This document shows positions 38,852-48,900 of a stretch of DNA of 64,000 nucleotides, piece by piece. A model generated the notes under the pieces. The model did no database searches and was not told where the DNA came from. It worked only from the letters and a program-made list of their open reading frames with translations. The first letter of the stretch is position 1. The number at the start of each line of letters is the position of its first letter. The stretch comes from Acetobacter fallax (GTDB lineage Bacteria; Pseudomonadota; Alphaproteobacteria; Acetobacterales; Acetobacteraceae), in NCBI RefSeq assembly GCF_011516735.1, contig NZ_WOSX01000004.1, positions 98,004 through 162,003 on the forward strand, read 5' to 3'. The translations under genes were made by a program, and so were the position numbers.

Positions 38852-40609
38852 TCAGTGACAGCGTAGACGACGCAGGCCGGTTGCCAGGGGCGTGAAGGCT
38901 GCGTTTTTCCAGCGACCGTTTGCACCGCTACCCGATGCAGTCAGCCTGATCGTTCGATATTCCCCGGCCGGAATGCCCGCAACAGGCGCGAAGGGGGCGC
39001 GCCAGGTTTCCTGGTTTCCGTCTGCTGCCCGGATGGTGGTGATATCCAGCGCGGCAGGGAAACCCGGCGGGATCATTTGCGGGCGGGGCGGGGCGGAGAT
39101 ACGGATGAGCCGCACCTGGGCGGGGCAGTTAAAGCTCAGAGTGACGACGCTGTCCTGACGGGTCACGACGAAGGCTGACGCCGTGACGGGGCGCATTGTC
39201 GCCGCGAGAAGCAGCGGGAGGAGCGCCAGTGCCGGGAGCCATGTGGTCAGTTTCGGGAAGCGCCCGGCCCGCAGCAGGCCGTTGAGGACGAAGGCGACCA
39301 GAAGCGCGAGCCAGAACAGCGCGGCCCGGATCAGCAGTGTTTCATCCAGAGCAGATGCCGGATCTATTCCGAAAGCTGCGAAATCAAAACTGTCCCACGG
39401 TAACAGGCCGGCCACATCGAACCTGTCATGGAATGGGAAATCTTCGTCTCCGGTCAGCAGTCCGAGGCGGTTTTCAAGAAATTTCGAGTTATGATGAAGG
39501 AGTATTCTTGAATTGAGTACGGCGAAAAGCACCAGTGCGCCACCGGCGAGACGTGCTGGCAGTCCGCTTACGGATCTGAGCCAGAATGCCATTCCGACAG
39601 CCATGGTCGGCATTACCGGAACCCAGAAGCGCGCAGGCCAGGATTCCGATGCGGTGCCCCAGATCATGGGGGGCAGATAGACGGCCAGCAGCAGAATTGC
39701 CTGGAGCGCGAGTGACGATCTCTTCCAGGCGCCGATAATCAGGCCCGCGAAAGCCAGCAGACAGGCCGGGTTGACGGTGAGAAGGCCATGGCGAAATTCG
39801 GTAAGCTGGACTGTAAGACGATCAAACACGCCGTTCAGGGATGGCTGGAAAGAGGCTGAGGCACCGGCAACCAGATGGCCGTAGAATGCGAACTGGTGCC
39901 AGAGGAATAATCCGCCGGCGATGGCGCACAGTCCGGCACCGGCGACGAGCCCGTTTCGGTCACGTCGTTGCCACAGATGAATGAGAGCAAAAAGCACGAG
40001 AGTGGCGGATAGCAGGGCCGCGCGGATATGGACGAAAGGCAGCAATAACGCGCACAGGATTCCCGCCAGAGCGGGAAGCGTGCTGTTCTGCCGGCCGCAT
40101 GTCCATGATGCTGCGAGCAGGGCCATCATCATCAGTTCGGTATAGAAAAGATGCGTGTAAGGAAGCACGGGGAAAGTCAGCATCACGAATGCTGTGGCGA
40201 GCAGAGCGATGACTGGTCCGGCTACGGGGCGCAGCATCCATGCCAGACTTACCACGGAGGTCAGCGCGCACAGGACCGATATGCCTCTGGCTCCCGCCAC
40301 TCCGAACAGGCCGGTAAAAGGCGAGGCGATGATGGACATTGTGACGGGGTGGCCGCTGATCGGTGTGAAGCCGCTGGCGACCAGAGCCTGAAATTGCGGC
40401 ATTTCCTTTGCGAATTCGCTGGTCGGCATCTGAAAGCCGCCCGTTCGCCAGAAACTCAGGGCGCGGTAGATATATTCCGGCTCATCGCCGGTTACGGGCA
40501 TTCCGATAAGACAAATCTGGACGACTGTGGTGAGCAGAAGAAGAATTATGATACCCGAAAAGAATAGTCCGTTCTTGTGATCAACTGTTTTTCCGGGCCG
40601 AAATATCAT
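38852..40609 (-). CDS. Multi-pass membrane protein, probable GT-C-type glycosyltransferase
   Basis: This 585-residue protein has about ten or eleven hydrophobic helices and a C-terminal soluble domain. After the first helix comes MPVTGDEPEYIYRAL, an acidic loop motif typical of lipid-linked-sugar glycosyltransferases of the GT-C fold. The C-terminal part (about residues 460-585) looks like a beta-rich periplasmic domain. Function is inferred from the fold and the neighbouring polyprenyl-phosphate GT2 gene. The start is ATG 40609. Confidence 0.68.
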   Translation of the reverse strand: MIFRPGKTVDHKNGLFFSGIIILLLLTTVVQICLIGMPVTGDEPEYIYRALSFWRTGGFQMPTSEFAKEMPQFQALVASGFTPISGHPVTMSIIASPFTGLFGVAGARGISVLCALTSVVSLAWMLRPVAGPVIALLATAFVMLTFPVLPYTHLFYTELMMMALLAASWTCGRQNSTLPALAGILCALLLPFVHIRAALLSATLVLFALIHLWQRRDRNGLVAGAGLCAIAGGLFLWHQFAFYGHLVAGASASFQPSLNGVFDRLTVQLTEFRHGLLTVNPACLLAFAGLIIGAWKRSSLALQAILLLAVYLPPMIWGTASESWPARFWVPVMPTMAVGMAFWLRSVSGLPARLAGGALVLFAVLNSRILLHHNSKFLENRLGLLTGDEDFPFHDRFDVAGLLPWDSFDFAAFGIDPASALDETLLIRAALFWLALLVAFVLNGLLRAGRFPKLTTWLPALALLPLLLAATMRPVTASAFVVTRQDSVVTLSFNCPAQVRLIRISAPPRPQMIPPGFPAALDITTIRAADGNQETWRAPFAPVAGIPAGEYRTIRLTASGSGANGRWKNAAFTPLATGLRRLRCH

Positions 40610-40679
40610 CAGTGCTTGCTTTGTACGAGTTATCCGCTGGCCGCACGAGTATGAGAAAAGAGAAATTCACGCAATTGCG

Positions 40680-41273
40680 TTAACGTGACGTGTTGCCGGC
40701 CTGATGGCGGAAACAGTGCGGATCGTGGTCGTCGATCATGCCGGCGGCCTGCATCCAGGCGTAGACGATAACGGGGCCGGTGAATTTGAAGCCGCGGGCT
40801 TTGAGGGCTTTTGAAAGAGCGGATGAAAGCGGGGACTGCGCGAGGACGGTGCCTGTGGTGTTGCGGATGGGCAGGCCATCGGGGGAATGGTTTCTGGCGA
40901 AAGCCCAGGTGAAGGAGGCGAAGTCTTCTCCGTTTTCACGCATGGAGAGAAAGGCGTGCGCGTTTCCGATAGTCGCTTCGATTTTGGCGCGGGCGCGGAT
41001 GATGCCCGGATCGGCCATGAGGCGGGTGATGTCGGCTTCCGTGAAGCAGGCGACGATTTCGGGATTGAAGCCTTTGAAGGCTTTTCGGAACGCATCGCGG
41101 CGTTTCAGGACGGTGAGCCAGGAGAGGCCGGCCTGGAAGCCTTCGAGGCAGAGCATTTCCCAGAGTTCGCGACTGTCGTGGACGGCGACGCCCCATTCTT
41201 CGTCATGATAGGTTCGGAGGAGCGGGCTGGTTTCGGCCCAGCGGCATCGTCGGGCATCGGGCGTGATCGGCAT
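40680..41273 (-). CDS. tag: DNA-3-methyladenine glycosylase I
   Basis: This 197-residue base-excision repair enzyme removes 3-methyladenine. RRCRWAETSPLLRTYHDEEWG at the N-terminus contains the zinc Cys and the HDEEWG motif. EGFQAGLSW lines the base pocket. The C-terminal HDPHCFRH supplies further zinc ligands. The length is normal. The start is ATG 41273. Confidence 0.95.
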   Translation of the reverse strand: MPITPDARRCRWAETSPLLRTYHDEEWGVAVHDSRELWEMLCLEGFQAGLSWLTVLKRRDAFRKAFKGFNPEIVACFTEADITRLMADPGIIRARAKIEATIGNAHAFLSMRENGEDFASFTWAFARNHSPDGLPIRNTTGTVLAQSPLSSALSKALKARGFKFTGPVIVYAWMQAAGMIDDHDPHCFRHQAGNTSR

Positions 41274-41334
41274 TCGTGTGGTTCGGGTCCGGATGAGGTG
41301 AGGTCGGGGAAGATTTCCGCATGCGGTTTATGAT

Positions 41335-41440
41335 GCTTCTCATCTGCCTTTGTTAAGATGAGAAGCGGGCCACTTTCTTCCTGAAAGTGACCGGAGCGAA
41401 GTCCTGTTACATGTGAAAAGTTCCGGATTTTTACCGGAAT
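41335..41440. other. Three consecutive hairpins between tag and an exported protein gene
   Basis: GCTTCTCATCT / AGATGAGAAGC (41335-41345 with 41356-41366, perfect 11-bp stem) is followed by CACTTTC / GAAAGTG (41371-41377 with 41383-41389) and TTCCGG / CCGGAA (41421-41426 with 41434-41439). The last lies just past the stop of the minus-strand exported protein and may be its terminator. No gene is present in this 175-base gap. Confidence 0.5.
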
Positions 41441-41448
41441 CTTTCGTC

Positions 41449-41820
41449 TTATTTACTGAATTTCGCGCCGGCGGTTTTCAGGGTTGCGGTCATCTTTGTG
41501 AAATTGGCGGCGATACGTTTCTGGACATCGGTGCTGCCGTCATGGATGTGGCCGATTTTGTCGCGCGCTTCGTTGCTGGCGATGGTTTCCTGGCGGTTCG
41601 CCTCTTTGGCGACGCAGGCATTGTAGACGCGGGCGGCTTTTTCGTAGGCGGCGGCACGGTCGACACTGCTGTTATATTTATCGACGCTGGAGACATCGAG
41701 GCTCGGTGCGGAAGGCTCGGTTCCGCAACCGGAGGCAGTCCAGGGGCTTTCTGCGCGGGCAACGGAGGCTCCCGCGAGGGTCATCATTGCGGTGATGCAG
41801 AGAGAGAGGCGGGTCTTCAT
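41449..41820 (-). CDS. Small exported protein of unknown function
   Basis: This 123-residue protein has a signal peptide (MKTRLSLCITAMMTLAGASVARA). The mature part is mostly helical and contains conserved-looking DKYNSSVDRAAAYEKAARVYNACVAKEA and a second Cys near the start (GCGT), perhaps a disulfide. The tail is a polar helix ending AGAKFSK. The start was set at ATG 41820, with GGAAGGAAA upstream; longer in-frame starts lack a site. I recognise no named family. Confidence 0.65.
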   Translation of the reverse strand: MKTRLSLCITAMMTLAGASVARAESPWTASGCGTEPSAPSLDVSSVDKYNSSVDRAAAYEKAARVYNACVAKEANRQETIASNEARDKIGHIHDGSTDVQKRIAANFTKMTATLKTAGAKFSK

Positions 41821-41915
41821 GCGGTTTCCTTCCGGCCTGAGGCCGGGACGATGGTGCAGGCGATATCCGGGGATTTTTTGATCCACGACGGAGTGTTCGC
41901 GCGTTAACACCAGCT

Positions 41916-43235
41916 TTAGGGCAAAAAGCAGGCAAGCTGGCCGCGAGGTTCGCCAATCATGGTGTCCTCGCGCATGATGGCCTGACCGCGCACGATGGTG
42001 GCGACGGGCCAGCCGGTGATCTGCTTGCCGTCGAAGGGACTCCAGCCTGCGGGGGTGACGATCTGGTCGTTAGTGATGGTGCGGCGGGCTTTCATATCGA
42101 CAAGCGTGAAATCGGCATCGTAGCCGGCGGCGATACGGCCTTTGGCCTGGAGACCGTAGACGCGGGCGGGGCCGGCAGCCATGAGGTCTGCGAGGCGTCC
42201 GAGGCTGAGGCGCCCGGCGTTCACATGATCGAGCATGAGGGGAACAATGGTCTGCACGCCGGTGAGGCCCGCGGGACATTCGGGCCAGGGTTTTGCTTTG
42301 GCTTCGAGCGGGTGCGGGGCGTGGTCGGAGGAGACGACGTCGACGGTGCCGTTGCGGACGGCTTCCCAGCTTGCCTCGAAGTGGCTGCGGTCGCGGATCG
42401 GCGGGTTCATGACCGCGAGGCCGCCGAGTTCATCGTAACAGTCCGGGCCGAACTGGGTGAGATGGTTGACGAGGACTTCTACGGTGGCGATGTCGCGGAA
42501 GCCCTGGAGGTATTTCAGTTCTTCCGCGGTTGAGGTGTGGAGGATGTGGGCGGGACGTCTGGTTTTGCGGGCCAGCGCCATGATACGGCGGGTGCCGAGG
42601 AAGGCGCATTCGACGTCACGCCAGACGGCGTGGGTGCTGTAGGGCATGCCGGTGTGGAAGTCTTTGCGGCGGGCCTGAAGGCGGTATTCGTCTTCGGAGT
42701 GATAGGCGATGCGGCGATGACCGTGGCGCATGACGGCTTCGAGACCGGCGTCGTCTTCGATCATCAGGTTGCCAGTGGAGGAGCCGGCGAAGACTTTGAC
42801 TGCGCACACGCCGTCGAACTGTTCGTACTTGCCGAGCTGAGGGGTATTTTCTCTTGTGGCGCCGACGTAGAAGCCGAAATCGGTCCAGGAATGACCTGAT
42901 GCGTATTCCTGTTTCCAGCGCAGCATTTCGTCATTTGTGATGGCCGGATTTGTGTTCGGCATGTCGAACACGGTGGTGATGCCGCCGAGGGCCGCGGCGT
43001 GGGTTCCGGTGGGGATGCTTTCCACGGCAGCGTTGCCGGGGTCGCGCAGGTGGACGTGGGCCTCGATGAGGCCGGGGAGCACGTGCAGGCCGGTAGCGTC
43101 GATGGTTTCGCCGGCTTCGGCGGTTGCCGGGACGGCCAGTTCGGCGATGCGGCCGGATGTCACACCGATATCGGTTTTTGCTTCGCCCCAGGGGAGAATG
43201 CAGGTTCCGTTCCGGATGATCAGGTCATAGCGCAT
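41916..43235 (-). CDS. pyrC: Dihydroorotase
   Basis: This 439-residue amidohydrolase cyclises carbamoyl aspartate to dihydroorotate in pyrimidine synthesis. HVHLRDPG gives the first metal His pair, VCAVKVFAGSS the carboxylated Lys, AYHSED and HILHTST further His, and SSDHAPH the catalytic Asp. Size and motifs fit the class I type. The start is ATG 43235. No pyrB is adjacent. Allantoinase is a related alternative but is less likely from the overall pattern. Confidence 0.87.
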   Translation of the reverse strand: MRYDLIIRNGTCILPWGEAKTDIGVTSGRIAELAVPATAEAGETIDATGLHVLPGLIEAHVHLRDPGNAAVESIPTGTHAAALGGITTVFDMPNTNPAITNDEMLRWKQEYASGHSWTDFGFYVGATRENTPQLGKYEQFDGVCAVKVFAGSSTGNLMIEDDAGLEAVMRHGHRRIAYHSEDEYRLQARRKDFHTGMPYSTHAVWRDVECAFLGTRRIMALARKTRRPAHILHTSTAEELKYLQGFRDIATVEVLVNHLTQFGPDCYDELGGLAVMNPPIRDRSHFEASWEAVRNGTVDVVSSDHAPHPLEAKAKPWPECPAGLTGVQTIVPLMLDHVNAGRLSLGRLADLMAAGPARVYGLQAKGRIAAGYDADFTLVDMKARRTITNDQIVTPAGWSPFDGKQITGWPVATIVRGQAIMREDTMIGEPRGQLACFLP

Positions 43236-43348
43236 TGGCCGGGTCTTTCCTGTCTGCCGGGCGCATGGTGATGCATGGCCCCGTCTGTAAGCTCGGCCAT
43301 TCTTTACGTGATCGGGCTGCGGTATCCTAGAGCGGACCGGGCTTCTTC

Positions 43349-44011
43349 TCAGTGATGGTGCCAGGCTGCGCCGGTGTAGAAAAATCTCCCGAGGCCGACG
43401 GTGAAAATGAGGCAGCCATAGAGGCTGTGCTCCAGGCAGGCGAAACGCAGCGATCTGTGCCGGCTGTAATCACGGGCGAAGAGGAAGCCGCCGATGACTG
43501 TCATGACAATGGCGATCGGATTGAGAAAGATGATGTGGGCGAAGCCAAAGCTGATGGCGCTGGCTGCGATGAGAGCGCCCGTTTTTCTGAAGAGGGGTGC
43601 GTAACGGGTGAAGAGAAACTGGCGGTAGAGCATTTCCTGGGGCCAGACGGAGAGAAGCGGATAGAGGACCATGATCATGGCCCAGAAGCGTGGTTTCTGT
43701 CGGGGCAGGATCAGGAAGGTTTCCGGCCATAGCCACCAGCTTGCGAGGGCGATGAGCGGGGCGAGGACGGCAAAGCGGATGAAGATGTTTTTCAGTTCAT
43801 GCGTCGTGTTGTGGGGTGACCGGGTCTGGGTCCGTGTCGAGAACCAGGCGACGGAGGCTCCGATCCAGAGCGCCGCGAAGAGGAGGCCTGGCCGACGCAG
43901 GTCAAGGATCAGGAGCGGACCACCGATGAACACAAGCAGGAATTCAGCAGTGCGCCAGGACAGCTTTGTCAGGGTGTACGGTGCTGCTGGCCGGGCTTCG
44001 GGAGGTGTCAT
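43349..44011 (-). CDS. CPBP family intramembrane metalloprotease
   Basis: This 220-residue multi-pass protein carries PQEMLYRQFLF (the ExxxR part of the EExxxR motif, with Gln in place of the first Glu), SFGFAHIIFLN (FxxxH) and LEHSLYGC (a second His). These are the metal-binding motifs of CAAX-protease/bacteriocin-processing family proteins. About six helices are seen. The substrate is unknown. The start is ATG 44011. The Gln substitution is unusual but occurs in some relatives. Confidence 0.75.
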   Translation of the reverse strand: MTPPEARPAAPYTLTKLSWRTAEFLLVFIGGPLLILDLRRPGLLFAALWIGASVAWFSTRTQTRSPHNTTHELKNIFIRFAVLAPLIALASWWLWPETFLILPRQKPRFWAMIMVLYPLLSVWPQEMLYRQFLFTRYAPLFRKTGALIAASAISFGFAHIIFLNPIAIVMTVIGGFLFARDYSRHRSLRFACLEHSLYGCLIFTVGLGRFFYTGAAWHHH

Positions 44012-44233
44012 GCCTCGGTGGTCCTCTGCTGGTCATGCAGAAGCCTGGTCTGTCACGAGCGTATGGTCCAGCCGGGTCATTGGCCGGGAGGATGGATATT
44101 TTCGCATGGAACACATGTGGTGGCGCGGTTGCGAAGGAGATCACGAAACTCTGATCGCGGAACCGAAGGCGGGCGACGTAAGGTTTTTGTGTGCCGGGTG
44201 TCGGCCGGGTCTCTCAATGAAAAGAAAAATGTC

Positions 44234-44764
44234 ATGATCTCAGTGCGCCTCATGCTGATGACCGGTTTTATGTATGGAATTGCGACACTTCCTGCCTTTG
44301 CTGCGGCTGCGGGCAGCGCGTCCGGTGAACTGATCGGTGCGGATGGAGGCTCACGAGGGACGGTTCAGGTGACCGGGGCGCCGAAGGGTGTTCTCGTGCG
44401 CATTATGACGAAGGGACTGCCTCCCGGGTGGCATGGGGTCCATTTCCATGAAAAGGGAGACTGTACGGCGCCGAAATTCACCACTGCGGGTGGCCATGTT
44501 CACACAGCAAAGCCGGTTGTCCACGGACTGATGCACGCGGAAGCGAATGACGACGGCGATCTGCCGAATATCTTTATCGGTCCGGACGGGGCGGGGACGG
44601 TCGAGTTGTATTCGACGCTGGTCTCGTTGTCTGAGGCGGGCAGGCGCCCTGCCCTGCTTGATTCTGACGGGTCTTCGCTGGTGATCCATGCCAGTCCGGA
44701 TGATTACCGGACGCAGCCGATTGGCGGTGCGGGCGATCGGATTGCGTGCGCGGTTCTTCATTAG
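44234..44764 (+). CDS. sodC: Cu/Zn superoxide dismutase family protein (variant zinc site)
   Basis: This 176-residue protein has a signal peptide ending about AFAAAAG. Copper ligands are HFH in WHGVHFHEKGDC, the bridging His in GGHVH, and VIHASPDDY. The disulfide Cys pair is in EKGDC and DRIACAVL. The zinc loop reads HGLMHAEANDDGDLPN: the first zinc His and the final Asp are present, but the position of the third His is Asp. The start is ATG 44234. It should act in the periplasm on superoxide if the metal site is functional. Confidence 0.82.
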   Translation: MISVRLMLMTGFMYGIATLPAFAAAAGSASGELIGADGGSRGTVQVTGAPKGVLVRIMTKGLPPGWHGVHFHEKGDCTAPKFTTAGGHVHTAKPVVHGLMHAEANDDGDLPNIFIGPDGAGTVELYSTLVSLSEAGRRPALLDSDGSSLVIHASPDDYRTQPIGGAGDRIACAVLH

Positions 44765-44907
44765 GATGCGATGTCGGAGACCTGCCGGCTCTGACAGTAG
44801 TGACCTCTGGCAGTAGCGATCAGGGAATATAAGTTGCGTGTAGTCCGGCGGGTCGTTCATTGTGGCATTATCGCGTCGCACGGCGCGGCGACGTGCACAG
44901 AGGCGAC

Positions 44908-45543
44908 ATGATCCGCAAAACGAAAGACTCTCCCCTTTCCGTCCGGATACCGCATCGCCATACGCTTCCTGAAGATATCTACGCTTTTCTTATCGGCTGC
45001 TCGATGATTGTTGTCGGGCTTGCCTGCCTGCATAAGGCGGGTCTGGTGACGGGTGGTGTGGCCGGGATTGCGCTGCTGGTATCTTATCTTGTGCCGGTGA
45101 CGCCGGGCACGCTGTTCTCGCTGATCAATATTCCGTTTCTGATTTTTGCTTTTCGGGCCATGGGGCATTCTTTTGCTCTGAAGACGACGATTGCGAGTGT
45201 GTCGATCACGCTTCTGGCGCTGATCATCCCGGATGTGATCGGGATCAGCTATATTGACCCTGTTTTTGCTGCGGTTTTCGGGGGCACGATTATCGGGATG
45301 GGCATTCTGTCGCTCGCCCGGCATCAGGCTGGCGTCGGAGGCACAGGTGTTGTGACGCTGTGGTTGCAGAAGACGCGCGGGATCAATGCCGGACGGACGC
45401 AGCTTGCGATTGATACGGTGATTTTGCTGACGGCTCTGGTGGCGCTGCCATGGCGACAGGTGCTGATTTCAGCGATCAGCGCAGCGGCTCTGAGCGGAGT
45501 AATGATCGTGTTTCATCGGCCGGAGCGATATCTGGGGCATTGA
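44908..45543 (+). CDS. YitT family membrane protein
   Basis: This 211-residue protein has five or six membrane helices. The DIYAFLIGCSMIVVGLACLHKAGLVTGG segment and TPGTLFSLINIPFLIFAF are typical of the YitT/DUF161 family, with HQAGVGGTGVVTLWLQ near the middle. The function of the family is unsettled, and transport has been suggested. The start is ATG 44908 with AGAGGCG upstream. Confidence 0.78.
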   Translation: MIRKTKDSPLSVRIPHRHTLPEDIYAFLIGCSMIVVGLACLHKAGLVTGGVAGIALLVSYLVPVTPGTLFSLINIPFLIFAFRAMGHSFALKTTIASVSITLLALIIPDVIGISYIDPVFAAVFGGTIIGMGILSLARHQAGVGGTGVVTLWLQKTRGINAGRTQLAIDTVILLTALVALPWRQVLISAISAAALSGVMIVFHRPERYLGH

Positions 45544-45937
45544 GGGGCGGAGGGGGTGCCCTGGTTTATGGACATGGTTTGTCATGTTTTGGAAATAACG
45601 CGCCATAGAATCCTGCATTTTACTGTAAAAATGATTCTTTTGAGACGGATGGTCTTTATAACGCGTTGGAAAAACCTGAATCGGAACTGAACCACAGGAC
45701 CGGGCCACTTATATTTCGACTCCGCATCGTTGATTGCGTGGCGACATTGAATTCAGAATAATACAATAAAAACAACAGACTGATCTTATTTTTGGAGGAA
45801 AGCTCCATGACAATTTGTTTAAATGGTCAAAAAATTAACAAAACGTTGTTGACGACAGTCTGAACGAAACGAATAGTTGCATCCTTATTCCGGCCTAGTA
45901 ACAACAACGGCGCGAATGCGCCCAGGATAAAATCCAG
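45544..45937 (+). promoter_or_regulatory. AT-rich leader region of the giant nuclease-Hint gene
   Basis: This 394-base region is markedly AT-rich compared with its surroundings, so it likely holds the promoter and a long 5' leader. Inside it, GGAGG (45794-45798) precedes an ATG at 45807 that opens a 19-codon frame ending at 45863; the peptide is hydrophilic (TICLNGQKINKTLLTTV). An in-frame TAA lies between this and the ATG of the giant gene, whose own site is AGGA about ten bases upstream. Confidence 0.5.
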
Positions 45938-48900
45938 ATGGTGTCCAGTCCGCAGATCAACGAGTTCATGTTCAATCCGAGTGTCTCTGGTGACCCGGAT
46001 GAATTCATCGAAATTCAGGGGGACGCCTCGACGGACTACAGTGCCTGGTCACTGATTGTCGTAGATGGTGACGGCAGCGTTGCGGGAAAAGTGGACAACG
46101 TTTTTCAGCTCGGGACGACAAGTCCTTCGGGTTACTGGGCGACGCCGTTCGTCACCAACACGCTGCAGAACGGCACTCAGACGGTCCTTCTCGTCAAAGA
46201 TTTTACTGGCAAGGTCGGGGATGATCTCGACGTCGGAAATACCGGAAGCTTTACTTCCACACCGTGGTCCGAAATCGGAAATACTCTTGCTGTCACGGAC
46301 GGGGATAAAGGCGACATCACCTACAACGCGTCGGTGGTGCTTTCCGGGGCGCTGGCCGCCGGCGCTTCGCGCATTTCGGCCACAGCCACGACCGGCAGTT
46401 CCAACTGGGTCGCTGATGATCCTGCTTTGTCTGGTCTACCAGGGTACAGCAGCACGCCTGCCAGCGGAACGGTGCTGCTGACACCGGGAGCCGCCAACGA
46501 CACATCTTCAGCTGGTGGTGGTTCGGATACAGGCTCGGGAGATGATACTGGTGGCAGTTCCGGAAGCGGCGGCAGCACGGGCAGTGGCGGCGACACAGGC
46601 TCCGGGGATACCGGAACTGTCAAAGACGTGACGATCCAGCAGATCAACGGCACCGGATATTACAGCACGCTCGCCGGCAGCACGGTTATGACAACGGGTG
46701 TTGTCACCGCGGTGGATACGAATGGCAGCATTGGCTTCTGGATTCAGGAAGCAGATAAGGACGAGAGCACTGTCGGAAGCAGCGGCATCTTTGTGTATGC
46801 CGGCACGGGGGCCACTCTTCCGACTGTTGGAACCACTGTTTCGGTTACGGGGAAAGTTACGAATTATTCTGGCACATCGTGGAGTAATGCGCTCGCGCTG
46901 CCGGAACTCAATCTTGTATCCTATACGGCGACGGGAGCTTCTTACACCGAAGTAGCGCCGATACTGATCGGGAAAGGCGGCCTCACGGTTCCCGCCGCGT
47001 CTTACCTGACGGACATTCAGTCCGCTATCAATCTGAATACCAGCACGGCCAGTCTCCAGCCTGATACGAATGCGCTCGATTTTTACAAGAATCTTGTTGG
47101 CCAGCTTATCACTATCAATAATGCGGTTGTGGTCGACACGACGGCATCCAACGCGACGTGGGTCGTGCCGGATGACGGCAATGGTCTTATCACGGCAACC
47201 GGAGCATTGCAGGAGACGGCTGACAGTCTGAACACACAGCGGATCGAGATCTATTATGACAGCGGCGTAACGCCGGGAGATGCGCCGGTCGCGGATGTGG
47301 GCGACAAACTCGGAACAGTCACTGGCGTGCTTTCTTACTATAACGGCGTCTATGAACTCGTCCCCACCACACAGGTGACAGTCGTTCATACCAACATCAC
47401 GCAGCAGACAACATCATTTCATAAGGATGATCAGAATCTTCTTGTCTGCGACTATAATATTGAGAACTTCAACGCGCTTGATCCGGCCAATGCCGATCGC
47501 CTGAGCGCTCTTGTCAAAATTATTCTGAACAATCTCAACGCACCGGACATTCTTGCGCTTCAGGAAATTCAGGATGACAGCGGGACCACCAGTGACGGAA
47601 CGGTAAGCGCTGAACAGAATATCGAAGCGATCATCAGGGCGATTGCCGCTGCCGGCGGGCCGACCTATTCCTATGCCGAAGTGGACCCGGCGGATGGCAC
47701 GCAGGGGGGCGTCTCCGGCGGTAATATTCGGAGTATCTATCTCTACAATGCCGATCGTGTGTCACTTGTTTCGCCGGTGACCACCATTGGTGGCGAAGAT
47801 CTGAGCACGACGTTCAAGAACACCCGCTTACCGCTGGTCGGGACATTCAGCTTCAATGGCAAGGATGTCACGCTGATCAATGTTCATCTGTCTTCACAGG
47901 CGGGAAGTTCCGAGGAATACGGATCTGTTCAGGCGCCGATCAATCATGGAGGCACAACCGGCACAGTCAATAACCGCATCGCACAGGCGGATTACATCAG
48001 CAGTTACGTGCAAAGCCTGGTTGCGAGCGATCCGAATGCAAAAGTTGGCGTTCTGGGCGATTTCAACGACGTTGAGTGGAGCGCGGCACAGCAGGTTTAT
48101 ACCACCAGCGGCCTCACTGATCTGAACACACTGGAAGATGCCGGAAATCGCTATACCTATATCTTTGAAGGCAACGCGGAATCTCTTGACCACACGCTCG
48201 GCACGACCGGTCTGACCGCCAGCTCGCAATTCGAGACTGTTCACGTCAACACCGGGTGGCAGAACCCGGAATCCGATCACGATCCTTCCGTCACGCTGAT
48301 CAACATGTCCGACTACGTGACGGATAAAGATGAAACGCTCTCCGGCGTTACCATCGCTTCCGGTCAGACGGCCAGTGCGAACACCGGCGCGAGCGTCTCT
48401 GATGTCAGCATCGCACAGGGCGGGCGGCTGGCGCTGTATTCGGGGAGCACGGCGAGTGCTGTCGCTCTTGCCAGTGGTGTTTCCATTGATCTGCCGGAAC
48501 TGGCCTGGTCGGGCAACGCCACTGCCACGCTGACTGATCCGTCCACTCTGCTCATCAGCAACGGGACCGATAGTTATACGGTTGGTCTTTCCGGTGATTA
48601 TGACGCGGCTTTTTTCACGTTGCAGTCTGACGGCAGTGGCGGCACCCTGATCGTGACCGAGGGCACGCCATGCTATTGCCGTGGCACGCTGATCCGGACG
48701 GAGCGCGGCGACGTTCCGGTTGAGCATCTGGTGATCGGGGATCGCGTGGCGACCTGTGCGAACGGGTATCGTCCCGTCCGCTGGATCGGGCGACGGAGCT
48801 ATTCCGGTCAGTTTGCGAACGGAAACCACGATATTCTGCCGGTGATTTTCCGCAAGGGATCGCTGGGCGACGGGCTGCCGGTGCAGGATCTGTCGGTATC

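Noticed and set aside
41335..41440. CRISPR-like repeats
   Set aside because: The hairpins differ from each other in sequence and there are no regular spacers; no cas genes are in the window.
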